A stretch of 59,636 nt of DNA from positions 1 to 59,636 of the forward strand of contig JBAPTR010000091.1 in assembly GCA_049282265.1 (NCBI GenBank), in the 5' to 3' direction. Made by a program: the position numbers and the translations under genes. The notes beneath the pieces were generated by a model, which made no database searches, was not told the origin of the DNA, and was given only the letters and a program-made list of their open reading frames with translations. Source of the DNA: CAYUCJ01 sp049282265 (lineage in GTDB: Bacteria > Desulfobacterota > DSM-4660 > Desulfatiglandales > Desulfatiglandaceae). The stretch's first letter is position 1. Each line of letters starts with the position of its first letter. Below, piece after piece: positions 52,142-59,636 of the stretch.

Positions 52142-52921
52142 ATGGTGAAAAGGATGTTGGTGCTCTTGAGTGCAGGTTTGTTGTCGAGTTGTTTTGTGCA
52201 CACGGCATTTGCCCATTTCGGCATGGTAATCCCCTCTGAGACCATGGTAATGCAAGGCGATAGCAGGGTTGTGAGGGTGGTAGCCTCTTTTTCCCATCCC
52301 TTTGAAGGGAACGGGATGGACCTTGTGCAACCCGTTCGATTCGGTGTGATGACCAGAGGGAAAAAGCAGGATCTGCTGTCCCAATTGAAGGGAACAAAGG
52401 TTTTTGGCCATAAGGCCTGGGAGCTGGATTACCGGGTGAAACGGCCTGGAGTGTATACCTTTTATATGGAACCTAAGCCCTACTGGGAACCCGCTGAAGA
52501 CAAGTACATCGTCCATTACACAAAGACCGTTATCTCCGCGTTCGGCGACGAGGATGGCTGGGACGAACCGGTGGGGTTTAAGACGGAGATTGTACCGCTC
52601 TCGAGGCCTTTTGGGCTCTATACGGGGAACGTTTTTCAGGGAACGGTCATGATGGATGGGAAACCCGTGCCCCACACGGAAGTGGAAGTGTCTTATTACA
52701 ACAGAGACGGCAGGACAATTGCTCCGACTGACTATATGGTGACACAAGTAGTCAAGGCAGATGCGAACGGGGTGTTTACCTATGGAATCCCCCACGCGGG
52801 CTGGTGGGGGTTTGCCGCGCTCAACACAGCGTCGGAAAAAATGAAGCGCAATGGACAGGGCAAGGACGTAGAGCTGGGGGCAGTGCTCTGGGTGAAATTC
52901 CAGAAATGGATGGAAAAGTAG
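52142..52921 (+). CDS. nikK: NikK-like periplasmic metal-binding protein (DUF4198)
   Basis: 259 aa. A signal peptide with SSCFVHTAFAHFG exposes a His after cleavage. The body is a DUF4198/NikK domain with ASFSHPFEGNGMDL and an AGWWGFAAL end block. It is thought to deliver Ni2+ or Co2+ to NikM. ATG 52142 follows AAAGGAGG; the frame extends to 52019 without one. The ATPase (NikO) and coupling protein (NikQ) genes do not follow. Confidence 0.82.
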   Translation: MVKRMLVLLSAGLLSSCFVHTAFAHFGMVIPSETMVMQGDSRVVRVVASFSHPFEGNGMDLVQPVRFGVMTRGKKQDLLSQLKGTKVFGHKAWELDYRVKRPGVYTFYMEPKPYWEPAEDKYIVHYTKTVISAFGDEDGWDEPVGFKTEIVPLSRPFGLYTGNVFQGTVMMDGKPVPHTEVEVSYYNRDGRTIAPTDYMVTQVVKADANGVFTYGIPHAGWWGFAALNTASEKMKRNGQGKDVELGAVLWVKFQKWMEK

Positions 52922-52924
52922 GCG

Positions 52925-53130
52925 TCATTGTACCAATGACACCAGTAAGAGCACATATCTGGATTTTTGATGTCTTCATCCTTCCAGCCTGTGAGGTCTT
53001 CCTTTTCAGGGGAGGCCTCACCTCTCTCCAACAAGTTTCGCTGCCTTTCTCGGATCTCCAAGGTACGGTTCTTATTGCAGGGCGAGCATTTTCCTAGTAC
53101 AATCGGATTGTCCTTTCCGAGAAGCGTGCA
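52925..53130 (-). pseudogene. Possible gene remnant (Cys-rich, minus strand)
   Basis: A minus-strand frame across the nikK-yhhQ gap reads like real protein: CSPCNKNRTLEIRERQRN, then SPEKEDLTGWKDEDI and CSYWCHWYNDA. The Cys pairs could bind zinc. It has no start or stop of its own and runs into shadow frames of both neighbours. It could be the remains of a small gene; I do not recognise the family. Confidence 0.25.
53075..53103 (+). promoter_or_regulatory. Candidate sigma-70 promoter for yhhQ
   Basis: TTGCAG (53075-53080), a 17-base spacer, then TACAAT (53098-53103), 36 bases before the start codon. The -10 matches at five of six bases. No preQ1 riboswitch was recognised between it and the gene. 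Confidence 0.55.
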
Positions 53131-53138
53131 AGAAGAAT

Positions 53139-53834
53139 ATGGAAAAAACCAGCCATCGGCCCCAGGGTTATTCATTACTTTTCGTGGTGGTTGTAACCCT
53201 GTTCGTTACCTGCCTTCTAACTGCCAATATCATGGCGGTCAAGGTCATCAGGATTTTTGACCTTATTCTTCCCGCGGCCGTCATTATCTTTCCCATCAGC
53301 TATATTGTGGGGGATGTGCTGACAGAAGTTTATGGCTACGGAGTGGCCAGGAAGGTTATCTGGTTGGGGTTTTTCTGCAACCTCGTTGTCGTGGCGTCAT
53401 TCTGGCTCGGAGGGATCATGCCGTCCGCACCATTCTGGGACGGACAGGCCGCCTACGACAGGATACTGGGTTACGCCCCGAGGATTCTCGTCGCGTCCTT
53501 TTTCGCCTATCTTGTCGGCGAATTCGCCAATTCCTATATCCTGGCAAAAATGAAGATTGCCACCAAAGGGAGATGGCTGTGGACAAGGACCATCGGATCC
53601 ACGCTGGTGGGTGAAGGCCTGGACTCCGCGGTATTCATCACCCTTGCATTTGTGGGCACCATTCCCACAGGGACCCTGGCCTCCGCCGTGCTGACCCAGT
53701 GGTTGGTAAAGTGTGGTTATGAAGCGATGGCGACGCCCCTAACCTACAAGGTGGTGGGATATCTGAAAATGCGGGAGCAGCGGGATGCCTATGATTATGA
53801 AACGCGATTCAATCCATTGCTGATGGAACCGTAA
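53139..53834 (+). CDS. yhhQ: Queuosine precursor transporter (VUT family)
   Basis: 231 aa membrane protein of the YhhQ/VUT family, which imports preQ0/preQ1 or queuine. Diagnostic segments are VVTLFVTCLLTANIMAVKV, IFPISYIVGDVLTEVYGY and TIGSTLVGEGLDSAVFI. Six hydrophobic segments fit the family. It has its own promoter and is not coupled to nikK. Confidence 0.9.
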   Translation: MEKTSHRPQGYSLLFVVVVTLFVTCLLTANIMAVKVIRIFDLILPAAVIIFPISYIVGDVLTEVYGYGVARKVIWLGFFCNLVVVASFWLGGIMPSAPFWDGQAAYDRILGYAPRILVASFFAYLVGEFANSYILAKMKIATKGRWLWTRTIGSTLVGEGLDSAVFITLAFVGTIPTGTLASAVLTQWLVKCGYEAMATPLTYKVVGYLKMREQRDAYDYETRFNPLLMEP

Positions 53835-53999
53835 CAAACCGTTCATCACAGGCCTGGAGTTTCCAGTGGACCGGGAAAATCCATGAAAAAAGTGATTGAA
53901 TTTTGTCTTTAATTGCGATATTCCGGGGTTCCATGAACCCGAAATGCTCAAGTAAACACCATATCCTATGCGAAATAACACCCAGGGAGGAAATAGAGA

Positions 54000-54584
54000 A
54001 TGTCAGATGAAAAAAGGGTAAAGGACATTATGATCCCGATCGAAGAATACCGCAAAATTGACCAAGGGGCCCCGCTTCGCCAGGCCCTGGGTCTGTTGAA
54101 AAAAGGCCATGAAGACATGAAGGCCGGAAAAGCCGGCCTTTTTCACAGGACCCTCTTCGTCACCGACGCGAAGAACAGGATCGTGGGAAAACTTTCCATG
54201 TATGACGTGGTGAAGGGGCTGGTTCCCGAGATGGCCAGGAAGCCCGAGATGTCCAGGGCCTTGTACTCCGTGCTCTCGTCCAGGGCACTGGAAGTTGCCG
54301 ACGAGGTCCGTGATTTTCAGGACCGCTTCAAGTGGCTTCATCACGGCTTCAAGGACCTCGTCAGGCAGGAGAGCGGAAAAAAGGTCGGTGATATCATGTC
54401 TCCCGTGCATCCCGTACTGAAGGAAGAGGACAGCATCAACCAGGCGATCTACGCCATCTTCAAGGAGAATATCCGCCAGCCCCTGGTGGCGCGGGATGGA
54501 GAGATAACCGGGGTGGTGGATTCCATACACATTTTTGACGAGCTTATGGAAATTTCAGGGCCGGATATCGGTGTAAACTGGTAG
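54000..54584 (+). CDS. Paired CBS-domain protein
   Basis: 194 aa. The first CBS motif is KDIMIPIEEYRKI and the second VGDIMSPVHPVLKEED, joined by a helical insert; the pair would bind an adenine nucleotide. No catalytic domain is fused, so it is a free-standing sensor. The start has GGGAGG upstream. A GC-rich hairpin with a T run lies in its coding sequence at 54120-54143. It ends directly against the convergent glycosyltransferase stop. Confidence 0.88.
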   Translation: MSDEKRVKDIMIPIEEYRKIDQGAPLRQALGLLKKGHEDMKAGKAGLFHRTLFVTDAKNRIVGKLSMYDVVKGLVPEMARKPEMSRALYSVLSSRALEVADEVRDFQDRFKWLHHGFKDLVRQESGKKVGDIMSPVHPVLKEEDSINQAIYAIFKENIRQPLVARDGEITGVVDSIHIFDELMEISGPDIGVNW

Positions 54585-55847
54585 TCAGGCCTGGTGGCGG
54601 TCAACGCCGTCCCACACGCGAAGGAGGTAGTCCTTCTGATCCTCGAAGACCTGGGCCTGCTCCTCCACAATCTCTTCGGCCTGGCTTGAGGTCATCTTCC
54701 GGGTGCGGTTGATAAAGGACGCCACGCGTCCCAAATAGAGGGGGGTCACCAGATTGACCAGCTGGGTGCGGTTGCGCTCCCAGCGGTGGAAAGTGCCTGC
54801 GATTTCATAGAGCGTCAGGACCCACGTTTTGACAGGCATGGCGAATTTGGTCTTTGCCATTGAAGCGCATCTCCTGAGGTCTTCAAAACAATCCGGGGAA
54901 AAGATGTCGCGGTAAAGCCCCTTGAATTGCCGAAATCCCGTCTTGTATTCCGTCACGAGCCGGCCAAGGTCCACCTGAATGGGAGCGGGCTCGAGGAGTT
55001 CCGGGAGCCCGAACAGAGGAACGGTCCTGCTCCCCTTGACGGCTTTCCAGGTAGCTTCATTTTTCTCCATGAGGACAAAAAGGGTGTGAACGACCTGCCG
55101 GAACATAGGCCCCAGGGCCTCTCCCGGATCTTTTGCATCATGGATTTTCACTCCCAGATTTGACTGGCATATCCTGAAGTTGTTCGTGATGGCATTGGTG
55201 GTCATCCAGATGTCGATGCCGTAGCGCGCCACATCCGTATCCCACACGTCCTGTTCCATGTAATAGGCGGCCAGCTCACCGGCGAACGCAAAGTCCCCTC
55301 CTATGGGTTGGCGGATGCGCAGGCCATAGAGGGCCCGGGTCAGATTGTACACGATATTGTTTGTGATGGTCCCGTCATATTTGTAACGGGAATAGACCGG
55401 GGTGACGTAGTGGTATGCCTTGTCCAGGATCGGCTCCAGGAGATATTTGATCCAGTCGCCGGTGATGGATCGCAGGTCCGAGTCGACCACCACGCAGGCC
55501 TTCACTTTCAGGCGTTTGGCCGCCTCGAACACGGACCTGAAAGCGGACCCCTTCCCGGCGGGCCCGCGGTATATGGTGACAAGCTTTTCCTGCCAGGGTT
55601 TGATCTCAAATTCCTTGGCCACATCCCTTGTGTCATCCGTGGATCCCCCGTCCGCGATCATGATGACCGAGCGTAGGCCGGCGTAATGATGGAAGAGGCC
55701 GTGGCTGACCATCTGGATGACGTGGGCGATGGTTTCCTGGTTGTTGTAACAGGGAATCCCCACAAGGATGTCCGAACGCCCTATTTCTTCAACCCTCTTG
55801 GAGCTGTAAGCCCGCAGCGCCGTATCGTAATGCATGGGGTTCACCAT
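54585..55847 (-). CDS. Family 2-like glycosyltransferase
   Basis: 420 aa, GT-A fold. IPCYNNQETI and MIADGGSTDDT form the nucleotide-sugar site, VVVDSDLRSITG is the metal-binding DxD region, and IRQPIGGDFAFAGEL resembles the acceptor loop of glucosyl- or mannosylglycerate synthases. The long C-terminal helical region is also like those. A compatible-solute role is a guess. It lies 48 bases downstream of upp. Confidence 0.75.
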   Translation of the reverse strand: MVNPMHYDTALRAYSSKRVEEIGRSDILVGIPCYNNQETIAHVIQMVSHGLFHHYAGLRSVIMIADGGSTDDTRDVAKEFEIKPWQEKLVTIYRGPAGKGSAFRSVFEAAKRLKVKACVVVDSDLRSITGDWIKYLLEPILDKAYHYVTPVYSRYKYDGTITNNIVYNLTRALYGLRIRQPIGGDFAFAGELAAYYMEQDVWDTDVARYGIDIWMTTNAITNNFRICQSNLGVKIHDAKDPGEALGPMFRQVVHTLFVLMEKNEATWKAVKGSRTVPLFGLPELLEPAPIQVDLGRLVTEYKTGFRQFKGLYRDIFSPDCFEDLRRCASMAKTKFAMPVKTWVLTLYEIAGTFHRWERNRTQLVNLVTPLYLGRVASFINRTRKMTSSQAEEIVEEQAQVFEDQKDYLLRVWDGVDRHQA

Positions 55848-55895
55848 CCTTTGTCTCCGTTCTAAAGCAAGGCGGAAGCCTAACCCGACCAGCCA

Positions 55896-56525
55896 TTATG
55901 CCGTTCCGAATTGCCTGTCGCCCGCATCGCCCAGCCCGGGAAGAATGTAGGCGTTTTCATTGAGCCCATCATCTATGACTCCAATGTGAATGGGGATGTC
56001 CGGATGGGCCTCGCGCATGGCTTTGATCCCTTGCGGGGCGGCGATAATACCAATGTACTTGATCTGTCGAGCTCCCCACTTCTTGAGTATGTTGATGGTT
56101 GCAATGGCCGATCCCCCTGTCGCCAGCATCGGGTCCAGGACCAGGCAGAGCTGAACGGTGGGGAAGACGGGCAACTTGTTGTAATACTCCACCGGCTTCA
56201 GCGTGTGCTCATCCCTGAAAAGGCCGATGTGCCATACCTCGCTCCCCGGCATCATTTCCCACACGCCTTCTACCATGCCCAGGCCGGCACGCAGGATGGG
56301 AATGAGGCCGATTTGCTCCTGCAGTATTTGTCCGGTTGTCCGGGTCAAGGGGGTTTCAATATCCACCGGCATCAGCGCCAGGTCCTGTGTTGCTTCGTAG
56401 GCCAGCAGAATGGAAATCTCCCGGACGAGTTCGCGAAATTTCTTGGGTGCCGTGTTCACGTCACGGAGTCTCGAAAGTTTGTGTTTGACAAGCGGGTGTT
56501 TCGATTCAAAAACCAGATCATCCAT
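55896..56525 (-). CDS. upp: Uracil phosphoribosyltransferase
   Basis: 209 aa. The PRPP loop VLDPMLATGGSA and the uracil-binding GLGDAGDRQFGT C-terminus are diagnostic. It salvages uracil to UMP. ATG 56525 follows TAGGAGGAAG; a longer frame to 56555 is unsupported. It leads the glycosyltransferase gene on the same strand. Confidence 0.95.
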   Translation of the reverse strand: MDDLVFESKHPLVKHKLSRLRDVNTAPKKFRELVREISILLAYEATQDLALMPVDIETPLTRTTGQILQEQIGLIPILRAGLGMVEGVWEMMPGSEVWHIGLFRDEHTLKPVEYYNKLPVFPTVQLCLVLDPMLATGGSAIATINILKKWGARQIKYIGIIAAPQGIKAMREAHPDIPIHIGVIDDGLNENAYILPGLGDAGDRQFGTA

Positions 56526-56843
56526 TAATCTTCCTCCTAAGGCTTGATGTACCAAATCAACAGGTTGCGTTGTACCCTTCCGGCGGCAGGAAATTACAAA
56601 CTGGCTGAGTTGATTTCATTTGTCAAGAGGGAATGAATGGGTATCAGCCATTCCTCTCCAAAGACGCTACTCCTGGTTGAACAGGAGAACGGGAAAAGCC
56701 TTGATTGGAAATGGATAGTATGTTTTAATATTTATCAGGGCGACTAAACGAGCGATCTCCCTGCGATTCCTCTTCATTGCAGACTCGGTTTTCATGAGCA
56801 CGACGTCCCTGAAGACATTAATGTGTGGAAAGGAGGTGAGATT

Positions 56844-57137
56844 ATGAAGGCCGGAATTATCTTTACAGGTACAGGCCCCATCCTCATCCTGACCAGCTAT
56901 GAATCTTTTGAGGATTCCAAGCTGGTGGCCAAACTGGAAGTGAAGGGCATCAGGAAATTCATCGCCACCGAGCTTCCCATTGAAAAGGTCAAGGAGAAGT
57001 ATGGAAACCAGTACATGGTGGTCATGGGTGACCTCCACCAGACGGACGACCTGCGGGTCCTGGATTACAACGGTTACAACGTCTTTCACAGCTTCAGCTT
57101 CAAGGAGATGGGAAAACCCATTTACCACGAAGCGTGA
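56844..57137 (+). CDS. Small cytosolic protein of unknown function
   Basis: 97 aa. The sequence begins KAGIIFTGTGPILILTSYES and ends FHSFSFKEMGKPIYHEA. It has a very strong ribosome site (AAGGAGGTGAG) and its own terminator at 57195-57235, so it is probably well expressed. There is no signal peptide, membrane segment or Cys. I do not recognise a characterised family. Confidence 0.75.
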   Translation: MKAGIIFTGTGPILILTSYESFEDSKLVAKLEVKGIRKFIATELPIEKVKEKYGNQYMVVMGDLHQTDDLRVLDYNGYNVFHSFSFKEMGKPIYHEA

Positions 57138-57149
57138 CAAAACGGGATA

Positions 57150-57866
57150 TCAGGGTCTTTCCACCAGGAGATACTGATCGGGTTTCAAGCGCGCAAAGAT
57201 GGTGGCGCCGGGGCATGGCGCCACCATCTTTTTTTGGTAATTCCCTCCCAGGATCTGAAAGAGTTCAACGCAGCAGGAACACAGATGGGCACTGCGGTCT
57301 ATGGAATAGGGAATCATACCCTCCCCATCGCGCACAAAAAACCGGGGGCTCAGGAAGTTTGCGTGGTTGGCGGAATGCGAAAGGTAAAGAAACCCATAAT
57401 CGTCCACCTCTGATCCCAGCCTCCGGGCCCACCTCAAATAGATCCTCTTCTCCGTTTCTCCGATATGCTGCCACTCCTCCGGCATTTTTTCTCTGAAGAG
57501 GGAATCTTCAATGAGTACCTTCTTGTCTTCCGGAGTGGCAAGGCGGGGTGGCGTAAAGTCCGATGCGGTCAAGATGGCCGCGTGCCGGGCCTGATAACCA
57601 TCGAGTTCAAAGGAGCTTATGATCAGGTAGAGGCCGCTTTTTGTTGAATTTCGGTACCAGCTTCCCTGCCTGGCGCAGGTGTCTGACCAGACGGCCGGCG
57701 CGACACTGGAGATCTTGTTGATGGGGTCGAGGGGGTGACAGACAATTCCTTTTGCGGATTTCATGTTGATGTTTCGGTCCGCCAGCTGCCTTCGAAGTCC
57801 CTCTTCCTCCTTCCCCGTCAGCCAGTAGATGTGTTTGATGTATTTTTCAGCGTTGTGTTTGCTCAT
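57150..57866 (-). CDS. Uncharacterised protein with C-terminal Cys motif
   Basis: 238 aa, soluble. Features are HIYWLTGKEEEGLRRQL near the N-terminus, WARRLGSEVDDYGFLYLSHSANHANF in the middle and HLCSCCVELFQILGG near the end, which may bind metal. No family is recognised. Its last 30 or so codons contain the perfect terminator hairpin of the opposing gene (57195-57231), so the final residues MVAPCPGATIFA are dictated by that palindrome. The ancestral protein may have ended earlier. Confidence 0.65.
   Translation of the reverse strand: MSKHNAEKYIKHIYWLTGKEEEGLRRQLADRNINMKSAKGIVCHPLDPINKISSVAPAVWSDTCARQGSWYRNSTKSGLYLIISSFELDGYQARHAAILTASDFTPPRLATPEDKKVLIEDSLFREKMPEEWQHIGETEKRIYLRWARRLGSEVDDYGFLYLSHSANHANFLSPRFFVRDGEGMIPYSIDRSAHLCSCCVELFQILGGNYQKKMVAPCPGATIFARLKPDQYLLVERP
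57195..57235 (+). terminator. Strong rho-independent terminator
   Basis: A perfect 15-bp stem, AAAGATGGTGGCGCC (57195-57209) with GGCGCCACCATCTTT (57217-57231), closes a 7-base loop and is followed by a T run to 57235. It ends the 97-aa protein transcript. It lies inside the coding sequence of the convergent gene; on that strand only three T residues follow. Confidence 0.9.
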
Positions 57867-58037
57867 GATCGTTTCAAGGCGCTTGCCGTAGCGGCTTCAC
57901 GGGGATGATGGTTTGGTTATCGACTAATTACTTTTCAGTTGCGCCCTTATATCATTTATGACATATTTTCTATTGCTTTGCAATGCGGTTTCTTTCCCGG
58001 TCACGGGACCGGGGAGCGGCGGAGGCGATGAACCGGC

Positions 58038-59273
58038 ATGGAATCTTTTTTCAAGTTAAAAAAACCCGATGAAGTGCTGAAACTGATGGAGCGTTTCGGG
58101 GCCTGCGGTGAAGAAGAGATCCCCTTGGGGGAGGCCTTCAACAGGGTGTTGAGCCGCCCTGTCATTTCCCCTGAGGATCTACCCGGTTTCCCCCGTTCGA
58201 CCATGGACGGCTATGCCGTGCGGGCGAGAGACACGTTTGGCGCCAGCGAAAGCCTTCCGGCCCTTTTTGAGATAACAGGTGAGGTCTCCATGGGAGAGGC
58301 CCCTTCAGAAACCATAGGGCAGGGGCAGACGGTCGGAATTTCCACGGGTGGCATGTTGCCCGAAGGAGCTGACAGCGTGGTTATGGTGGAATTCTGCCAT
58401 GCCCTGGATCGGGAAACGCTGGAGGTAAGCCGGGCCATTTCGCCGCTTGAAAATGTGATTCAACCGGGGGACGACATCGAGAAGCACTCACAGGTGCTGT
58501 CCGAGGGACACCGTTTACGTCCCCAGGACATGGGCGTCTTGGCCGGTCTGGGACTGGCGGGTATTCGGGTGTACCGGCGGCCGCGGATTGCCATCATTTC
58601 CACGGGGGACGAGTTGGTATCCCTTGATATGCAGCCCGCAAAGGGTCAGGTCAGGGATATCAACCGGTACAGTCTGGGCGCCTACTGTCTGAAAACAGGG
58701 GCCGTCCCCCTTTTTCTGGGGATTTGCCCGGACGATTTTAACACCCTGAATACCTTGGTCCGTAAGGGGCTGGAGACGGCGGATGGGGTCTGGCTTTCAG
58801 GCGGGAGTTCCGTCGGGACCAGGGACCTGACGCTCAAGGTCTTCGAGACCCTCGACGATTTCGAGCTTATGGTCCACGGGATTTCCATCAGCCCCGGCAA
58901 GCCTACCATTATAGCACGTTCCGGGGCCATCCCGCTGGTGGGGCTTCCGGGACACGTGGCATCGGCCCTCGTTGTGGCAGAGGTCTTTATGGGACCTTTG
59001 ATTGCGAGGCTCTCGGGGCTGGCCGACCCGGGCATGAATCAGGGAGTAAGTGTAGAAGCGAGACTCTCCAGAAATATTGAATCCAAGAGCGGCCGGGAAG
59101 ACTATATTCGTGTCAAGCTCCACAGGGAGGGGGACACCCTGAGTGCAGAACCTGTGTTCGGAAAATCAGGGCTCATTTCACCCCTGGTGGAGGGGCACGG
59201 AATGGTCAGGGTGGACATGAACACGGAAGGAATCTACGAGGGGGCGTCGGTTGAAGTCTTTCTGTTTAGCTGA
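58038..59273 (+). CDS. moeA: Molybdopterin molybdenumtransferase MoeA
   Basis: 411 aa, complete MoeA. Conserved blocks are PGFPRSTMDGYAV, GMLPEGADSVVMVE, ISTGDELV, LSGGSSVGTRD and GLPGHVAS. It inserts molybdate (or tungstate) into adenylylated molybdopterin. A second moeA-like gene begins 12 bases later, a tandem seen in anaerobes that may use both metals. Confidence 0.95.
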   Translation: MESFFKLKKPDEVLKLMERFGACGEEEIPLGEAFNRVLSRPVISPEDLPGFPRSTMDGYAVRARDTFGASESLPALFEITGEVSMGEAPSETIGQGQTVGISTGGMLPEGADSVVMVEFCHALDRETLEVSRAISPLENVIQPGDDIEKHSQVLSEGHRLRPQDMGVLAGLGLAGIRVYRRPRIAIISTGDELVSLDMQPAKGQVRDINRYSLGAYCLKTGAVPLFLGICPDDFNTLNTLVRKGLETADGVWLSGGSSVGTRDLTLKVFETLDDFELMVHGISISPGKPTIIARSGAIPLVGLPGHVASALVVAEVFMGPLIARLSGLADPGMNQGVSVEARLSRNIESKSGREDYIRVKLHREGDTLSAEPVFGKSGLISPLVEGHGMVRVDMNTEGIYEGASVEVFLFS

Positions 59274-59285
59274 AGGGGGCAGAAT

Positions 59286-59636
59286 GTGAAGAGGCAGGTC
59301 TATCTGGCCATGAAATCCGTTGAAGAGGCCAAAGAAATATTTTTTTCCAGGTTTGGGCCCGAAATGCGCACCCGCCCGGAAACCATTGATGCGGAAGAGG
59401 CCCTGGGTCGCGTGACATCGGGGCCGGTGTTTGCCCGACGGTCCATACCCGGGTTTCACTCCGCCGCCATGGACGGGGTAGCGGTGAGGGCCGAGGAGAC
59501 CTACGGAACAACGGAAAGGAAACCCAAGGTCCTGAAACTGGCGGATCAGGCCCTGTGGATTAACACGGGACAACCCCTTCCCTCATCTTTCAATGCCGTC
59601 ATTATGGTAGAAAAATTGCATGTGCTGGATGAAGAG
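59286..59636 (+). CDS. Second MoeA-like gene (cut by window end)
   Basis: The first 117 residues are seen, starting from GTG 59286 (ATG 59310 is an alternative). They include EALGRV, RSIPGFHSAAMDGVAVRAEET and NTGQPLPSSFNAVIMVE, the MoeA N-terminal pattern. Compared with moeA, SAAMDG replaces STMDG. Such second copies often carry a C-terminal periplasmic-binding-protein-like domain, but this part is outside the window. Confidence 0.85.
   Translation, partial: MKRQVYLAMKSVEEAKEIFFSRFGPEMRTRPETIDAEEALGRVTSGPVFARRSIPGFHSAAMDGVAVRAEETYGTTERKPKVLKLADQALWINTGQPLPSSFNAVIMVEKLHVLDEE

Noticed and set aside
53104..53138. preQ1 riboswitch upstream of yhhQ
   Set aside because: The gap after the candidate promoter is too short and lacks the preQ1-I consensus pseudoknot.
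1..59636. CRISPR arrays, rRNA, tRNA, intact insertion sequences or prophage
   Set aside because: No regularly spaced repeats, RNA gene signatures, transposase or phage structural genes were seen on either strand.

Overview
The window looks like a chromosomal segment of a GC-rich anaerobic bacterium, most likely a deltaproteobacterium (Desulfobacterota). The evidence is an HdrD/CCG-type iron-sulfur oxidoreductase subunit, a ferredoxin-nitroreductase fusion, a NikMLK-type nickel/cobalt uptake set, tandem moeA genes, a probable selenoprotein, and many PAS/GAF signalling proteins. No phage, CRISPR, tRNA or rRNA is visible. Most of the window is core chromosome with accessory genes and small non-autonomous repeats between.

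Layout. 1-7.5 kb (+): radical SAM PflX-like, HdrD-like protein, larC, then pgpA-cinA-thpR-recA. 7.5-10.4 kb: a structured repeat abutting alaS. 10.4-12.5 kb (-): inactive rhodanese, a 60-aa protein, trxA, bamD. 12.7-16.1 kb (+): DUF362 ferredoxin, ilvE, mtnA; tilS converges on mtnA. 17.9-20.9 kb (+): an NAD-type ornithine cyclodeaminase/arginase pair (arginine to proline) and a DMT exporter. 20.9-27.6 kb: a divergent metabolic locus, UspA-receiver plus a non-canonical SHMT on one side, LsrF-like thiolase, Zn-ADH, class II aldolase and a YhaM-like nuclease on the other. 27.7-36.9 kb: GAF-HisKA protein, ruvCAB-yebC, rlmE, and a complete livJHMGF branched-chain amino-acid-type ABC transporter. 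37-39.8 kb: a two-gene MoxR ATPase/TraB-like system. 39.75-43.1 kb: a MITE and a four-PAS histidine kinase with its receiver. 43.4-50.6 kb: DUF2007-like protein, aconitase, nitroreductase, DMT exporters, the candidate selenoprotein, a catalase remnant and an NMO-like flavoprotein. 50.7-53.8 kb: nikM-nikL-nikK and yhhQ. 54-59.6 kb: CBS protein, glycosyltransferase, upp, two uncharacterised proteins, moeA and a second moeA-like gene cut by the window edge.

The most promising unusual items are: (1) a small BFD/CopZ-type [2Fe-2S] protein whose UGA falls where the family has the first Cys of a CC pair, followed by a SECIS-like hairpin; (2) a MoxR AAA ATPase overlapping a 608-aa protein with TraB-family hallmarks and a large unrecognised C-terminal region; (3) an SHMT paralogue with several substituted active-site positions beside an aldolase/dehydrogenase operon; (4) a structured ~125-bp repeat in two copies, one ending 21 bases before the alaS start; (5) a 146-bp MITE whose terminal repeat supplies the stop codon of the histidine kinase; (6) a histidine kinase with an N-terminal Rossmann-like domain. 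Family calls were made by reading motifs in the translations, without database searches.
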